Shown: positions 42,791 to 52,175, counted from the first letter of the stretch. The stretch is DNA of 64,000 nt from UBA6623 sp965226435 (GCA_965226435.1 CBDDCY010000011.1:62001-126000), one strand, 5' to 3'. Notes: generated from the letters alone by a model not told the origin. Program-made: numbers and translations.

Positions 42791-43690
42791 TCAATCCGCG
42801 GAGGCGGCTATTGAGGCGGTTAGGCCGACGGATTCCAGCACGGCGGCGATCTTTTCTTGGCTTTCCGGGCGCGGGGGGACCATCGGCGGGCGATAGTTCA
42901 TCCCGATCAATCCCATCATGGCCAGCGCGGCTTTGACAGGCCCGGGGTTGCTCTCGACGAAGTTGATTTCCATCAGGGCGTGATAGCGGCGATGGATCTC
43001 GCGGGCGGCGACGAAGTCTCCCGCCAGGCACAGGTCGCACAACTTAGCCATCGCACCCGGTATTTCATTGGACACGACGGAAATCGCGCCCACTCCGCCG
43101 AGGCTCATCAAAGGCAACGTCACCGAGTCGTCGCCCGAGAGCACGGCAAAGTCGTCGGAAGCATGTTGACAGATCGCGGCCATCTGTCCGATGTCGCCGG
43201 AAGCCTCCTTCACTCCGACGATGTTCTCGATCGAGGCGAGCTTCGCGAGAGTCTCGGGGGTTACGTTGGTCCCAGTGCGACTGGGAACGTTGTAAACGAC
43301 GATGGGCAATCGCGTGGCCGCTCCGATGGCAGAATAGTGCTCATAGAGACCCTCGGGGGTCGGCCGGTTGTAGTAAGGCGTGACCGAAAGCAGACCGTCG
43401 GCGCCCATGGCTTCGAGTGTCCGCGCCAGCTCGACGATTTCCCGAGTGTTGTACCCGCCGGCTCCGGCCAGCACGGGGACCTTGCCCTTGGCTTCCTCGA
43501 TGACGATCTCGACGACGCGCAGGTGCTCGGTCTTGCTCAGCGTGGGGTTTTCACCCGTGGTGCCGCAGGGAACCAGGAAGTGAATGCCTTGCTCGATTTG
43601 CCGCGCGGTCAAACGTCGCAGAGCCTCTTCGTCGAGCGAGCCGTCGGATCGAAACGGAGTGACTAGGGCTGTGCCGCATCCTCGGAACAT
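42791..43690 (-). CDS. dapA: 4-hydroxy-tetrahydrodipicolinate synthase (DapA)
   Basis: 299 aa from ATG at 43690, where the family start (MFRGCGTALVTPFRSDGSL) begins; ten residues further upstream are not conserved. DapA condenses pyruvate and aspartate semialdehyde. Visible: CGTTGENPTLSKTEH, GAGGYNTREIVEL, the catalytic tyrosine in VYNVPSRTGTN and Schiff-base lysine in VGVKEASGDIGQM. The gap from dapB is long (about 390 bp) and holds the hairpin array, so its expression may be tuned separately. Confidence 0.95.
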   Translation of the reverse strand: MFRGCGTALVTPFRSDGSLDEEALRRLTARQIEQGIHFLVPCGTTGENPTLSKTEHLRVVEIVIEEAKGKVPVLAGAGGYNTREIVELARTLEAMGADGLLSVTPYYNRPTPEGLYEHYSAIGAATRLPIVVYNVPSRTGTNVTPETLAKLASIENIVGVKEASGDIGQMAAICQHASDDFAVLSGDDSVTLPLMSLGGVGAISVVSNEIPGAMAKLCDLCLAGDFVAAREIHRRYHALMEINFVESNPGPVKAALAMMGLIGMNYRPPMVPPRPESQEKIAAVLESVGLTASIAASAD

Positions 43691-43892
43691 AACCGTCTCC
43701 TTGGGTCCGTCGGGTGGCACTTCGGAACGTGCCCGATTGCGTCACGAAGACCGGCCTGACAGACCGCAGTTTACTCTACCAGAGAAAGCGCGAATCGTCA
43801 CTACCGGGTGCGACCTTTGCGCGACATAAGGGAAGATTGGCGACTCCGGCTCGATCACTTCCCCGCCCTGTACCTTCTCTTTGTACGGTCGT

Positions 43893-44040
43893 GGCTAAAG
43901 CCACACGGGAAAAGACCGTTGAAACGGCCTCGTGTCGGACGACGATCCATCTCAACCGGCCCTACAAGGGCCGGCCTATTTTCAATCCAAGCCCGGTGAA
44001 CCGGGCTGAGCGTGGACTTCCGTCCACGCCTCTGATTGTG
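43893..44040. repeat. Array of five small hairpins (R3) between dapB and dapA
   Basis: In order: GTGGC-TAAA-GCCAC (about 43893), CCGTT-GAA-AACGG, GGCCC-TACAA-GGGCC, CCCGG-TGAA-CCGGG and GTGGAC-TTCC-GTCCAC (about 44010). Loops are 3-5 bases. The design resembles R1 and R2 but the sequences differ. No gene is supported here. It would sit in the leader of dapA if the operon is read through. Confidence 0.8.
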
Positions 44041-44076
44041 TTGCTCGAATGGCGGAGACGCGCGCTCCCACATTTA

Positions 44077-44796
44077 TCACTCCACTTGCTTCCAGATCGA
44101 GGAGAACTCGTATAGTCCTTGCTTGCCGACGACCCAGCGGGCCGCCCGCATGGCGCCGCGGGCGAAGCCGACGCGGCTGCGCGCGGTGTGCGAGAGCCGG
44201 ATGGTATCGGCCTCCGAATCGAAGCCGATTTCGTGCGTCCCCGGCATGGCGCCGACGCGATTGGTCGCAACGTCAATGTCGCGGGAGTAGCCGCTCTCTT
44301 CCATGACCCTAAGCAGCCGCAACATGGTGCCGGACGGGGCGTCCTTTTTCATGTTGTGATGGACTTCGTAGGCCCAGGCATCGTAGTCGGGCTGCGCGGC
44401 GAGGATCTTGGCGGCGGCTTCGACGATGCCGTAGAAAGCCAGTACGCCGACCGAGAAGTTAGCGCCGTGAACGAGCCCGGTGCCGTGGCGATCGACGGCT
44501 GTTTTTACGCGCTCCAACTCGTCGAGCCAGCCCGTGGTGCCGATGACGAGATTGACGCCCAAGGCGGCGATCTTTTCGGCATTCGACGGGACGACCGGAG
44601 GGATTGAAAAGTCGACCGCGATCGGGATGCCGCTGAAGTTTTCGGCCGTGATACCCTCGCCGTCGATGTTGTTGAACTCGTCGAGTTTCAAGGCGACCTC
44701 GAAACCGAACTCGGGCGCCAGTTGTTCGAGCAGTCGGCCCATCTTGCCGTAGCCGACCAGGGCCAGCTTGGTTGTTGTCGCGGCGGGATCACTCAT
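44077..44796 (-). CDS. dapB: 4-hydroxy-tetrahydrodipicolinate reductase (DapB)
   Basis: 239 aa, the usual length. NAD(P)-binding GYGKMGRLLEQL at the N-terminus, VIGTTGWLDELERV, then the catalytic/substrate region YEVHHNMKKDAPSGTMLRLL. DapB reduces HTPA in lysine/DAP synthesis. The ATG lies 1 base after the lysC stop (TGATATG), so translation is coupled. Confidence 0.94.
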   Translation of the reverse strand: MSDPAATTTKLALVGYGKMGRLLEQLAPEFGFEVALKLDEFNNIDGEGITAENFSGIPIAVDFSIPPVVPSNAEKIAALGVNLVIGTTGWLDELERVKTAVDRHGTGLVHGANFSVGVLAFYGIVEAAAKILAAQPDYDAWAYEVHHNMKKDAPSGTMLRLLRVMEESGYSRDIDVATNRVGAMPGTHEIGFDSEADTIRLSHTARSRVGFARGAMRAARWVVGKQGLYEFSSIWKQVE

Positions 44797-44797
44797 A

Positions 44798-46177
44798 TCA
44801 GGCGAATACCTCTTGGTCGACCTCGGAAAAGAACGCTTTGTGGAGACCCTCCACGGCCGTTTGCAGATCGGCCTCGTCGATCACGAAGCCCACGTTTAAA
44901 CGCGACGCGCCTTGGGAGATCATGCGAATATTCACATTCTCAATCGCGGAGAAGATCTTGGCGGCGGTGCCGGGGGTGTAGCGCAGATTGTCACCGACGA
45001 GGCAGACGATCGCTTGTCCTGAATCGTGGATGACTTCGGCGAATTTCTCAAGCTCGTCGGTGATTCCGGCGATGCGATCGGTTCGGTCGATGGTCAGCGA
45101 TACCTCGACTTCGGAGGTGCTGACCATGTCGACCGCTGTTTCGAATCGATTGAAGACTTCGAAAATTTTGGCCAGGAAGCCGTGGGCCATGAGCATGCGC
45201 GTCGAGCGGATCTCGACGACGGTGATGTGCTCTTTGTAAGCGATCGATTTGACGACGGCGAACGACGGCGGGCATTGGCTGACGATTCTGGTGCCCTCGA
45301 TTTCTGGTTTGCGCGAGTTCAGCACGCGCACCGGGATATCGTTCTCCATGGCCGGGATGACCGTGGAGGGGTGCAGCACGCGCGCTCCGAAATAGGCCAA
45401 CTCCGATGCCTCGGCGAACGACATGACGCGCAGACGGCGGGCGTCGGGGATCATGGAAGGGTCCGCCGTCATAACGCCGTCAACGTCGGTCCAAATCTGG
45501 ATCTCGTCGGCTTCGAGAGCGGCCCCGACGATGGATGCCGTGAAGTCGGAGCCTCCGCGGCCGATGGTCGAGGTGATACCCGATTCGGTCGAGGCGATGA
45601 AGCCGCCCATGACAACGGCGTCGTTTTCTTCGTGCAGCGGAGGGATGACGTCTCGCAAACGGGCGTTGGTTACATCCAATCGAGGCGATGCTTGGGAGAA
45701 GCGGTCGTCGGTGACGATCACGTCGCGCGAGTCGAGCCGCGCCGCCCGCAACCCTTTGCGGCGCAGCGCCAGGGTGACGATGAAACTCGACAGTCGTTCC
45801 CCGAAACTCGTGACCGCGTCGGCCGACCGCGGGGTGAGTTCGCCGAGAGTCGCCAACCCGCCAACCATTTCCCGGAGTTCGTGGAAATGCGCTTCCAGGA
45901 ATGCCTCGAGTTCCGGTTGCGAATCGGCCTGGATCACCGCCGCGGCCTCTTCGCGATGGTATTGCTCGAGCGCGTCCACCGCCTTCATGGCATCGGCGCG
46001 ACGCCCCGCGGCGGCGTCATCGGCGATGTTCACAAGGCGGTCGGTAGTCTTGCCCATCGCCGACACGACGACGACGAGCGGGACTTGTGCTCGCGAAACG
46101 ATGATTCCGGCGACACGGGCGAGGGAGTCGGCGTCGGCTAGCGAGCTGCCGCCGAATTTCATGACGTTCATAGGCAT
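44798..46177 (-). CDS. lysC: Aspartate kinase (LysC-type)
   Basis: 459 aa. First step from aspartate. Kinase motifs: NVMKFGGSSLADADSLARVA, then GFIASTESGITSTIGRGGSD and DVDGVMTADPSMIPDARRLR. The C-terminal ACT domains (TRMLMAHGFLAKIFEVFNRF, NIRMISQGASRLNVGFVIDE) are feedback sensors for lysine or threonine. First gene of the lysC-dapB-dapA-dapD run. The second ATG (46171) is an alternative start. Confidence 0.95.
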   Translation of the reverse strand: MPMNVMKFGGSSLADADSLARVAGIIVSRAQVPLVVVVSAMGKTTDRLVNIADDAAAGRRADAMKAVDALEQYHREEAAAVIQADSQPELEAFLEAHFHELREMVGGLATLGELTPRSADAVTSFGERLSSFIVTLALRRKGLRAARLDSRDVIVTDDRFSQASPRLDVTNARLRDVIPPLHEENDAVVMGGFIASTESGITSTIGRGGSDFTASIVGAALEADEIQIWTDVDGVMTADPSMIPDARRLRVMSFAEASELAYFGARVLHPSTVIPAMENDIPVRVLNSRKPEIEGTRIVSQCPPSFAVVKSIAYKEHITVVEIRSTRMLMAHGFLAKIFEVFNRFETAVDMVSTSEVEVSLTIDRTDRIAGITDELEKFAEVIHDSGQAIVCLVGDNLRYTPGTAAKIFSAIENVNIRMISQGASRLNVGFVIDEADLQTAVEGLHKAFFSEVDQEVFA

Positions 46178-46414
46178 CTACCCAGTTAGTTTAGTTCGCC
46201 AATCATAGCGCAACACCTACTGTGACTTGCCGCGGGCTGTGTTGAAGACGGCGAGGATCGACGTGAACGACACTACGGGCGTTGGCTTCGCGGGTCGTTG
46301 GGTGACGGTGGTGGGTCGCCGGCGCCGGTTGGTTAGCGGGTGAGTCGTTGGTTCCTGTCTTTGCGTCTCCTTGGCGTAGTAGTCAAGTTTATGGGGGCTT
46401 TTCGGGCCCGGGGG

Positions 46415-46675
46415 TTACCTGAGGCCGGCCTGGATAGCGGGGTCGGTGGTTACTGACTTCGGCTCGTACTGCGTTGTTATATATGACGTTAGGTTGGTCT
46501 TGGGTTCGTTTTGTATTTTTTGACTTTGGGGAGTTGGGGGGCTACCTTTTTTGGCTGCCCTGGGGTTCTTTCGCGGCTTGCCGGGCAGGTCTGGAGACCT
46601 GGCCCACTGGGCTTGGCCGCGGAAGCCTATGGCGGATGGATGGGCGCCTGCCGGCTCTTCGTGAGATATTGTCAA
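46415..46675 (-). pseudogene. Probable 3' tail of the hypothetical gene cut by IS256
   Basis: The frame after the IS left end reads TISHEEPAG, then repeat-derived sequence, and ends in IQNEPKTNLTSYITTQYEPKS, a tail seen in proteins of the 48062-48653 kind by memory. It would rejoin that gene if the IS were removed. The match across the junction is suggestive (both sides encode T-I-S) but not exact in DNA. The gap 46178-46414 holds nothing recognisable. Confidence 0.4.
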
Positions 46676-46677
46676 AT

Positions 46678-48061
46678 GTTGTGGATGGGCGAGGTCAGGC
46701 GGCGTTTTCCTGAACCATCAATCCATCCTTGAAAACCTTTCCCTCTAAGACATGAACAATCACTTCCGAACCGTTCAGGCGTCGCCAGTGGCGCTCGGCT
46801 TGGCGGGCCAGCATGAAGACCATCGTTAACGACGCTTCGCGGCTGCCACAACCCTTCGTTCGTCGCTGCCGCAAACGGACCGTCGCAAAGGTGGACTCGA
46901 TCGGGTTCGTCGTCCGCAAGTGCCCCCAGTGCTCGGCCGGAAAGTCGTAGAAAGCCAGCAGCACTTGGCGGTCTTTTTCCAGGCACTCGACCGCTTTGGG
47001 AAACTTCTTCTCGTATAGGTTCTTGAAACGGTCCAGAGCGGCCTCCGCCGTCTGCCGACTCTCGGCAAGATAGATGTCGCGCAGCGCCTGCTTGGCTTTG
47101 CCCTGCATGCTCTGCGGCAGCTTATTGAGCACGTTGGCCGTCTTGTGGAGCCAGCAGCGTTGCTCACCGGTCGCCGGATAGACTTTCCGCAGTGCCGCCC
47201 AAAACCCCATCGCTCCGTCGCCCACCGCCAACTTCGGCGGCAGCTCGAGCCCCTGCCGTTTCAAGTCCTCCAGCAACTCCTGCCACGACAGTTCGCTTTC
47301 GCGAAAGCCGTCGTGCACCGCCAGCAGTTGCTTGCGACCGTCTTCGAGTGCTCCCATCACAACCAGCAAACACTGCCGTTCATCGTCCAGACGAACATTC
47401 GAGTAGATGCCATCGGCCCAAATGTAAACAAACCGCTGGCCGCTGAGGTCACGCTTTGACCAAGCCTCGTACTCGCGGCGCCAGACGTCTTTGAGACGCA
47501 CCACCGTCGTCGCCGACAGGCCCGGAGCGTCGGGCCCCAGCAAGGCCTCCAGCGCTTCGCTGAAATCGCCCGTCGAGATCCCTTTCAGGTACAACCAGGG
47601 GATCAACTCCTCCACACTCTTCGTGCGCCGCAGATACGGCGGCAGGATCTGGGAAGTGAAACGAAAGCGCCGGCCCTGCTCATCGACTCGGCGATCGTCG
47701 ACCCGCGGCGCCTGGATCTTCAGCTGCCCCACGCCGCTGACGATGGTGCGCTCGCGGGCGTGACCGTTGCGCACCACCAGCCGCCGGCCGTCCTGGTCGA
47801 CTTCGTGCTGATGCGTTTCGATGTAGGCGGTCACTTCGGCTTCCACGGCCTTGACGAGCATCTGGCGCGCTCCTTGGCGCAGCACCTCATCCAAGGGCGA
47901 GCGTTCCTTTCCATCAATGACTTGGGGGTTGACTTGACTGCTGCTCTCAGCAGCTTCACACTGACTCATGGCGTATCCTCCTTGTTCCTTTCCAGAAAAC
48001 GATTGAGTTGCTTCCTCAATCGTCAGGATACGCCGCCTCCCCTCAGAGGCTCATCCACAAC
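46678..48061. mobile_element. IS256-family insertion sequence
   Basis: Terminal inverted repeats begin GTTGTGGATGRGC on both ends (46678-46690 and 48049-48061). A second conserved block, AGGCGGCGTWT-CCTGA, lies just inside each (about 46697 and 48025). The single gene is an intact transposase. An exact target duplication is not visible; ACAATATCT/ACCATAAGT beside the ends is too imperfect to claim. Confidence 0.85.
46695..47969 (-). CDS. IS256-family (mutator-type) transposase
   Basis: 424 aa, intact, transcribed leftwards. LDEVLRQGARQMLVKAVEAE at the N-terminus and the zinc-less DDE core: YIWADGIYSNVRLDDE (first Asp), KLAVGDGAMGFWAALRKVYP (second Asp), QRCWLHKTANVLNKLP (C-W-x-H-K family hallmark) and TTNPIESTFATVRLRQRRTKG (Glu). 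This is the usual length and layout. Probably an active element, in contrast with the decayed IS1595 copy. Confidence 0.95.
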   Translation of the reverse strand: MSQCEAAESSSQVNPQVIDGKERSPLDEVLRQGARQMLVKAVEAEVTAYIETHQHEVDQDGRRLVVRNGHARERTIVSGVGQLKIQAPRVDDRRVDEQGRRFRFTSQILPPYLRRTKSVEELIPWLYLKGISTGDFSEALEALLGPDAPGLSATTVVRLKDVWRREYEAWSKRDLSGQRFVYIWADGIYSNVRLDDERQCLLVVMGALEDGRKQLLAVHDGFRESELSWQELLEDLKRQGLELPPKLAVGDGAMGFWAALRKVYPATGEQRCWLHKTANVLNKLPQSMQGKAKQALRDIYLAESRQTAEAALDRFKNLYEKKFPKAVECLEKDRQVLLAFYDFPAEHWGHLRTTNPIESTFATVRLRQRRTKGCGSREASLTMVFMLARQAERHWRRLNGSEVIVHVLEGKVFKDGLMVQENAA

Positions 48062-48653
48062 TTATGGTTATAGCTCGCTCTTCGTCGGGGAAGTAGTGCT
48101 CGGGAACCGGGGTGGTGGCGTTGGCTTCGTTGTTTTTGGCTTCGAGGGCTTCGCGGAGTTGGCGGTCTTCGCGGCGGATGTCGATCATCAGCTCGACGCC
48201 GCGGAAGAAACGGCGGCTGAGATGGCCGTCGTAGCGGGCTAGGTTGTTGAGGAGTTTTGTTCTTGTGAGCATGGCCCAGCCTAGGATGTGGGTTCGCTCT
48301 TGGCGGTCTTCGGGCATGGGGCCGGTGTCGTTGTCGATGCGACGGGAGTTTTCGATACCGGCGGCGATGACGGCGGTTTCGATGCGGGAGAGACGTTGCA
48401 TTCTCCAGGAGACGTCGGCGATTTGACGGACGATTTCCTTTTCGACGCGGTTTCTGGGGAGATAGGTATCTTCGAAGGAGGTGAGGTGTTGATCGAAGTC
48501 GGCGGGGTCTTCGCCGGGTAAGACGGCGTCGTTTGCCAGCAGGCCGTGCTTGAGAGCGTTTTGGGATGAGCGGGTTTTTCCGCTGTCGGTTTTGGGGCCG
48601 GTTGATTTTTTGGCGTTTTCGCGATTGGCGCGAATTTTTTCTGTTGTAGACAT
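48062..48653 (-). pseudogene. Hypothetical protein (STGPKT..GK..S.N.LKHGL type), 3' end cut by IS256
   Basis: About 197 aa remain before the IS end. The N-terminus (KIRANRENAKKSTGPKTDSG, SSQNALKHGLLANDAVLPGE) and the middle (VEKEIVRQIADVSWRMQRLS) match a family of small proteins common in Acidobacteria and Planctomycetes genomes; they have no known function. Helical and charged. The IS end closes the frame after ERAITIS. The rest may be at 46415-46675. Confidence 0.6.
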
Positions 48654-48825
48654 GCGATTTCTCCTGGGCTTGTTGCCCGGTCATAGGATACGTTGGGGTT
48701 GTGGGTTTCGCGGGGGTTGGTTTTTCTAAGTTGTTGATATGGAAGACGTAGTTTTTTTGAAACGGACGTGACAGCTAACCGTAAGTTGTTGGGCGGATTG
48801 CTTTGGGGGACCCGCCCCAGGCCCC

Positions 48826-49080
48826 CGAACGACCGCGAGAGCGGTCGTTCGCCCGGGGGAGGAGGTCGTTTGGTGGTGTTCCCTGGGCTTGCGCCCAGGG
48901 CCGGTATTGATCACCGGGGCTCGAGTATGGGCACACGGCGTGGTGGGCGGGTGGCTGGGCAGGCCTGGAGACCTGCCCCACTGGGACCGGGGATGTTGGA
49001 TGTCGATGGAGAAGGTCGAGAGACAAGCTGAGAGCTTGTCTCGACCGTGGGCTGGGACCGGCAAGAGTGCCGGTCGCTAG
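48826..49080. repeat. Hairpin-array repeat R2, copy A (with extra hairpins on the left)
   Basis: The core is 48957-49080: GGGCAGG-CCTGGAGA-CCTGCCC, then GAGACAAGCT-GAG-AGCTTGTCTC, then GACCGGC-AAGAGT-GCCGGTC. On its left are CGAACGACCGC-GAGA-GCGGTCGTTCG (48830-48855, a perfect 11-bp stem with a GNRA loop) and CCCTGGGC-TTGC-GCCCAGGG (about 48883). The core recurs at 54676-54796 in the same order and spacing. The gap 48654-49181 holds no supported gene. Confidence 0.85.
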
Positions 49081-49181
49081 CGGGGACGTGGCTGTTCGAA
49101 ATTCGATCGCCCTACCCAGTTTCTTGCCCGAACGATCCGGCGCGGCGGGCGGGTTGGAGAGCTGCTCCACTGGGGGACTGG

Positions 49182-49862
49182 CTAGCTCTTGGGGACTTGG
49201 GGGTCAAGGAGGCGGTCGAAGGTATCGGGCTCCAACGTTGCCAACGAGCGGGTGAATAGGGTTGCGTCGAGGGGGTCTCCGGCGGCGCGGACGCCGATGC
49301 TTGACATGCCGGCGCGGCGCGCGGCTTCGACGCCGGCCGGAGCGTCCTCGACGACGATGCAGCGGACGGGTGGGATGTCCACACGAAGAGCCGCCTTTGC
49401 GAAGACTTCCGGATCGGGCTTACCCGCGCTGACGTCTTCGGATGAAACCAGGGCGTCGAAATCGTCGGCGATTCCCAGGGCTTGCAACATGGTTTCGGCA
49501 TTGGCGAGCGGCGCCGATGTCGCTATGGCTTGACGCCACCCCTGGCGGCGGAGACGCGCGGTCCAGGCGACGCCACCAGGGAGGGCGGTCAAACCCCGCG
49601 TGGTTACGATCTCTCGAAAGACGGCTTCCTTGGCGTCCGCGACGGCGTCAATGCGGTCGAGAGGCGTATCAGGCCCGAGCCAAGCGGCGAGGACGGTGCG
49701 ATTGCGTTGTCCGAAGGTTTCCATGAATTGCTCATGAGTGACAGGGAGCCCCTCCTGTTGCATTACCCTTTGCCAGGCAAGCCAGTGATATTCCTCGGTG
49801 TCGGCGAGAGTGCCGTCGAGATCCCAGAGAACGGCGCGGGCATGGGCGGAGTTGCTCGTCAT
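49182..49862 (-). CDS. HAD-superfamily hydrolase (beta-phosphoglucomutase-like)
   Basis: 226 aa. Motif I VLWDLDGTLADTEEYHWLAW with the nucleophile Asp and acid/base Asp; motif II ATSAP; Lys in SAGKPDPEVFAKAALR; motif IV VEDAPAGVEAARRAGM. A helical cap lies between I and II. Could be a phosphatase for small phosphosugars or a phosphoglucomutase; sequence does not decide. Its neighbours do not help: repeats flank it on both sides. Confidence 0.88.
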   Translation of the reverse strand: MTSNSAHARAVLWDLDGTLADTEEYHWLAWQRVMQQEGLPVTHEQFMETFGQRNRTVLAAWLGPDTPLDRIDAVADAKEAVFREIVTTRGLTALPGGVAWTARLRRQGWRQAIATSAPLANAETMLQALGIADDFDALVSSEDVSAGKPDPEVFAKAALRVDIPPVRCIVVEDAPAGVEAARRAGMSSIGVRAAGDPLDATLFTRSLATLEPDTFDRLLDPQVPKS

Positions 49863-49935
49863 GAAGAATTCGCGGTGAGATCGGTTTCTATCGCGGATTC
49901 ATCATAACGCCATGAAAACGGGAGCGAAGGCTTTC

Positions 49936-50033
49936 CTGTCGCCCTTTCAGGGCTCTTGCGGGTGGGAATTCCACCCAGGGTTGCGCTTCGCTTCACCCTG
50001 GGCTCTATTCCCGCCGCCGCTTCGCGGCTCAAA
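49936..50033 (-). repeat. Dispersed hairpin repeat R1, copy 6 (inverted)
   Basis: The same three hairpins read on the minus strand (GAGCCGCGAAGCGGC..., CCCAGGGT...ACCCTGGG, GAGCCCTGAAAGGGC). This is the only R1 copy in the reverse orientation. The rest of the gap up to 50276 has nothing recognisable. Confidence 0.88.
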
Positions 50034-50276
50034 CGGTTCACGGCCTTGCCGGACATGACCTTGCCGAACATGACCTTGTCGAACACAGGGGGGAGCATGC
50101 TTCGGATGTGTTCGACCTATTCGCTACGCGATCGGAGAGGGTCTGGTTACTCGCTTGCTGGAGGCGTAGGTTGCTCGGAGAGTGGTGCGCGGACCCCTCC
50201 CTCGCGGTCGGGGCTCTGTAACCGCCGGAGCGGGCCGTTGGTATTATGACAGTGGCTTGCGGTGAAGGCCTCGACG

Positions 50277-52175
50277 ATGCACGTTTCCCGATTTCGGTTC
50301 GCGGTCCTTTGTGGACTTGGGGTTTTGGCCGTCGCGTTGCACTCGCAAACGACTTCGCAAGAGCCCGACGCGCAGCGCGCCAAGCGTCAAAGCCAGGTTC
50401 AGCAAGCACTGCGCCGACCTTTGCTGCGCCCGCTGGTACGCGGACGGCGGGCGGCGGTGGCGGCGGGCACGCCGTTGGTTACCGATGCGGCGATGCGTAT
50501 GTTCCACGCGGGCGGCAACGCGGTTGACGCCGGAATAGCCGCGCTCTTCGCCGCGGCGGTTTCGGAGTTTTCGCATTTCGGTTTTGGGGGCGAAGCACCT
50601 TTGCTGATTCGCACCGCGGACGGCAAGGTTCATTCGATCGCGGGCCTGGGGCCGGCACCGAAACGGATGACGCGGGATTTCTTCCAACGTCTGCGTCTGG
50701 ACGCCGACCAAGAGCAAGAAATCCGTCGGCGGGGGCGCACCAGCGGACCGATCCCATCCTACGGGCTGCTGCCGGCGCTGGTGCCGGGCATGGTCGACGG
50801 CGGATTGCTGGCGCTCAAGCGCTTTGGCACGATGTCGTTGGCCGAGGTCATCCAGCCCGCCATCGAACTCGCCGAGGGCATGCCGCTGGATGAGATTCGC
50901 GCGCGTTCGATTCTACAGGCAACTCGTTTCTTCCGAAGTTTCCCGACCTCGCAGCGCGTCTTTCTTCCCAACGGACGGGTACCGCGGGTGGGGCGCATTT
51001 TTGAGCAACCCGATCTAGCGGCGACCTTGCGTTCCATGGTGGCCGCGGAAAAGGCGGCGTTGCGGAAGAAGCGCGGTCGCGACAGCGCCATTGACGCGGT
51101 TCGTGATCACTTCTATCGCGGAGAAATCGCGCGGCGGATCGGGCGTTTTGTTCAAGAAAACGGCGGGCTCTTGCGTTACGAAGACCTGGCGGCCTACCGC
51201 GCCGAAGTGGAAGCTCCGATCACGACGAACTACCGCGGCTTCGAGGTCTACAAAGCGGGTTTTTGGACCCAGGGCGCGGTAATGATCGAGGCGTTGAACA
51301 TTCTCGAAGGCTTTGACCTCAAGAAGATGGGGTGGAACACGGACGAGTACATCCATGCCCTGGTTGAAGCCCTCAAGCCGGCCTATGCCGACCGCGACAC
51401 GTATTACGCGGATCCGAAATTTTCCGATATCCCCGAGCAGTTGTTGAGCAAGGCGTATGGGGCTAAGCGGCGCGAATCGATTGATTTGCTGCATGCGTCG
51501 AGCGAGTTTTTACCCGGTGATTTCGGCGACGCCGAGCCGCCACACCCTTCCCGTTTCGTGGGGCAGTTGCGTCCTTTCACCGATGAGTTGGCTTCGCGGG
51601 ATACGACTTGCATCAATATCATCGACAAAGAAGGCGTGATGTTTTCGGCAACGCCGTCGGGCGCTTGGATGCCGTCGGTGATCGCGGGGGATACGGGAAT
51701 TCCGCTGACGCAACGGGCGCAGAGTTTCGTGATGATTCCCGAACATCCGAATGTCGTCGAGCCGGGCAAGCGGCCGCGTATCACGCTGTCGCCGACGCTG
51801 GTTACGCAAATCGGACGGCCTTGGATGGCGCTCTCGACGCCGGGCGGGGATCAGCAGGAACAAGCGCTGCTGCAGGTGTTGCTTGCGGTGATCGAGTTCG
51901 GGTTGAATCCACAGGCGGCGATTGAGGCACCGCGTTTCCAAACCAGGCATATGGTGGCGAGCTTTGACGACCACGCGATCGAGCGCAATTTATTGTTGCT
52001 CGATGAGCGCATTCCGGCGGACGTGATTCAGCGGCTGAGTTTGCTGGGGCATCGTTTGGAGAGGCGTAGCCGCTGGAACAGCGGTTCGGCGCCGACGGCG
52101 GTGAAGGTGCATCCGAGCGGGGCGATCGAGGCGGGCGCGGATCCTTTTGCTTACCGCTATGCGGCGGCTTGGTAA
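50277..52175 (+). CDS. ggt: Gamma-glutamyltransferase family protein, exported
   Basis: 632 aa from ATG at 50277 (GAAGG 8 bases upstream); a GTG at 50262 would add 5 residues. Signal peptide MHVSRFRFAVLCGLGVLAVALHS. GGT motifs: GNAVDAGIAALFAAAVSEFS, SGPIPSYGLLPALVPGMVDG, GAVMIEALNILEGFDL and the autoprocessing/catalytic Thr in SRDTTCINIIDKEG, where the usual THY is TCI. STPGGDQQEQALLQVLLAVI is the glycine-rich motif of the small subunit. It would cleave gamma-glutamyl bonds (glutathione) in the periplasm. The order large then small subunit is intact. Confidence 0.9.
   Translation: MHVSRFRFAVLCGLGVLAVALHSQTTSQEPDAQRAKRQSQVQQALRRPLLRPLVRGRRAAVAAGTPLVTDAAMRMFHAGGNAVDAGIAALFAAAVSEFSHFGFGGEAPLLIRTADGKVHSIAGLGPAPKRMTRDFFQRLRLDADQEQEIRRRGRTSGPIPSYGLLPALVPGMVDGGLLALKRFGTMSLAEVIQPAIELAEGMPLDEIRARSILQATRFFRSFPTSQRVFLPNGRVPRVGRIFEQPDLAATLRSMVAAEKAALRKKRGRDSAIDAVRDHFYRGEIARRIGRFVQENGGLLRYEDLAAYRAEVEAPITTNYRGFEVYKAGFWTQGAVMIEALNILEGFDLKKMGWNTDEYIHALVEALKPAYADRDTYYADPKFSDIPEQLLSKAYGAKRRESIDLLHASSEFLPGDFGDAEPPHPSRFVGQLRPFTDELASRDTTCINIIDKEGVMFSATPSGAWMPSVIAGDTGIPLTQRAQSFVMIPEHPNVVEPGKRPRITLSPTLVTQIGRPWMALSTPGGDQQEQALLQVLLAVIEFGLNPQAAIEAPRFQTRHMVASFDDHAIERNLLLLDERIPADVIQRLSLLGHRLERRSRWNSGSAPTAVKVHPSGAIEAGADPFAYRYAAAW

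Noticed and set aside
45026..46141. Plus-strand frame of about 370 codons opposite lysC
   Set aside because: Shadow of aspartate kinase, which has full motifs.
46660..48075. Exact target-site duplication for the IS256 element
   Set aside because: Bases beside the ends agree at only 6 of 9 positions; not enough to claim one.
10715..50033. CRISPR array interpretation of the dispersed repeats
   Set aside because: Copies are thousands of bases apart, about 100 bp long and not regularly spaced; there are no cas genes.
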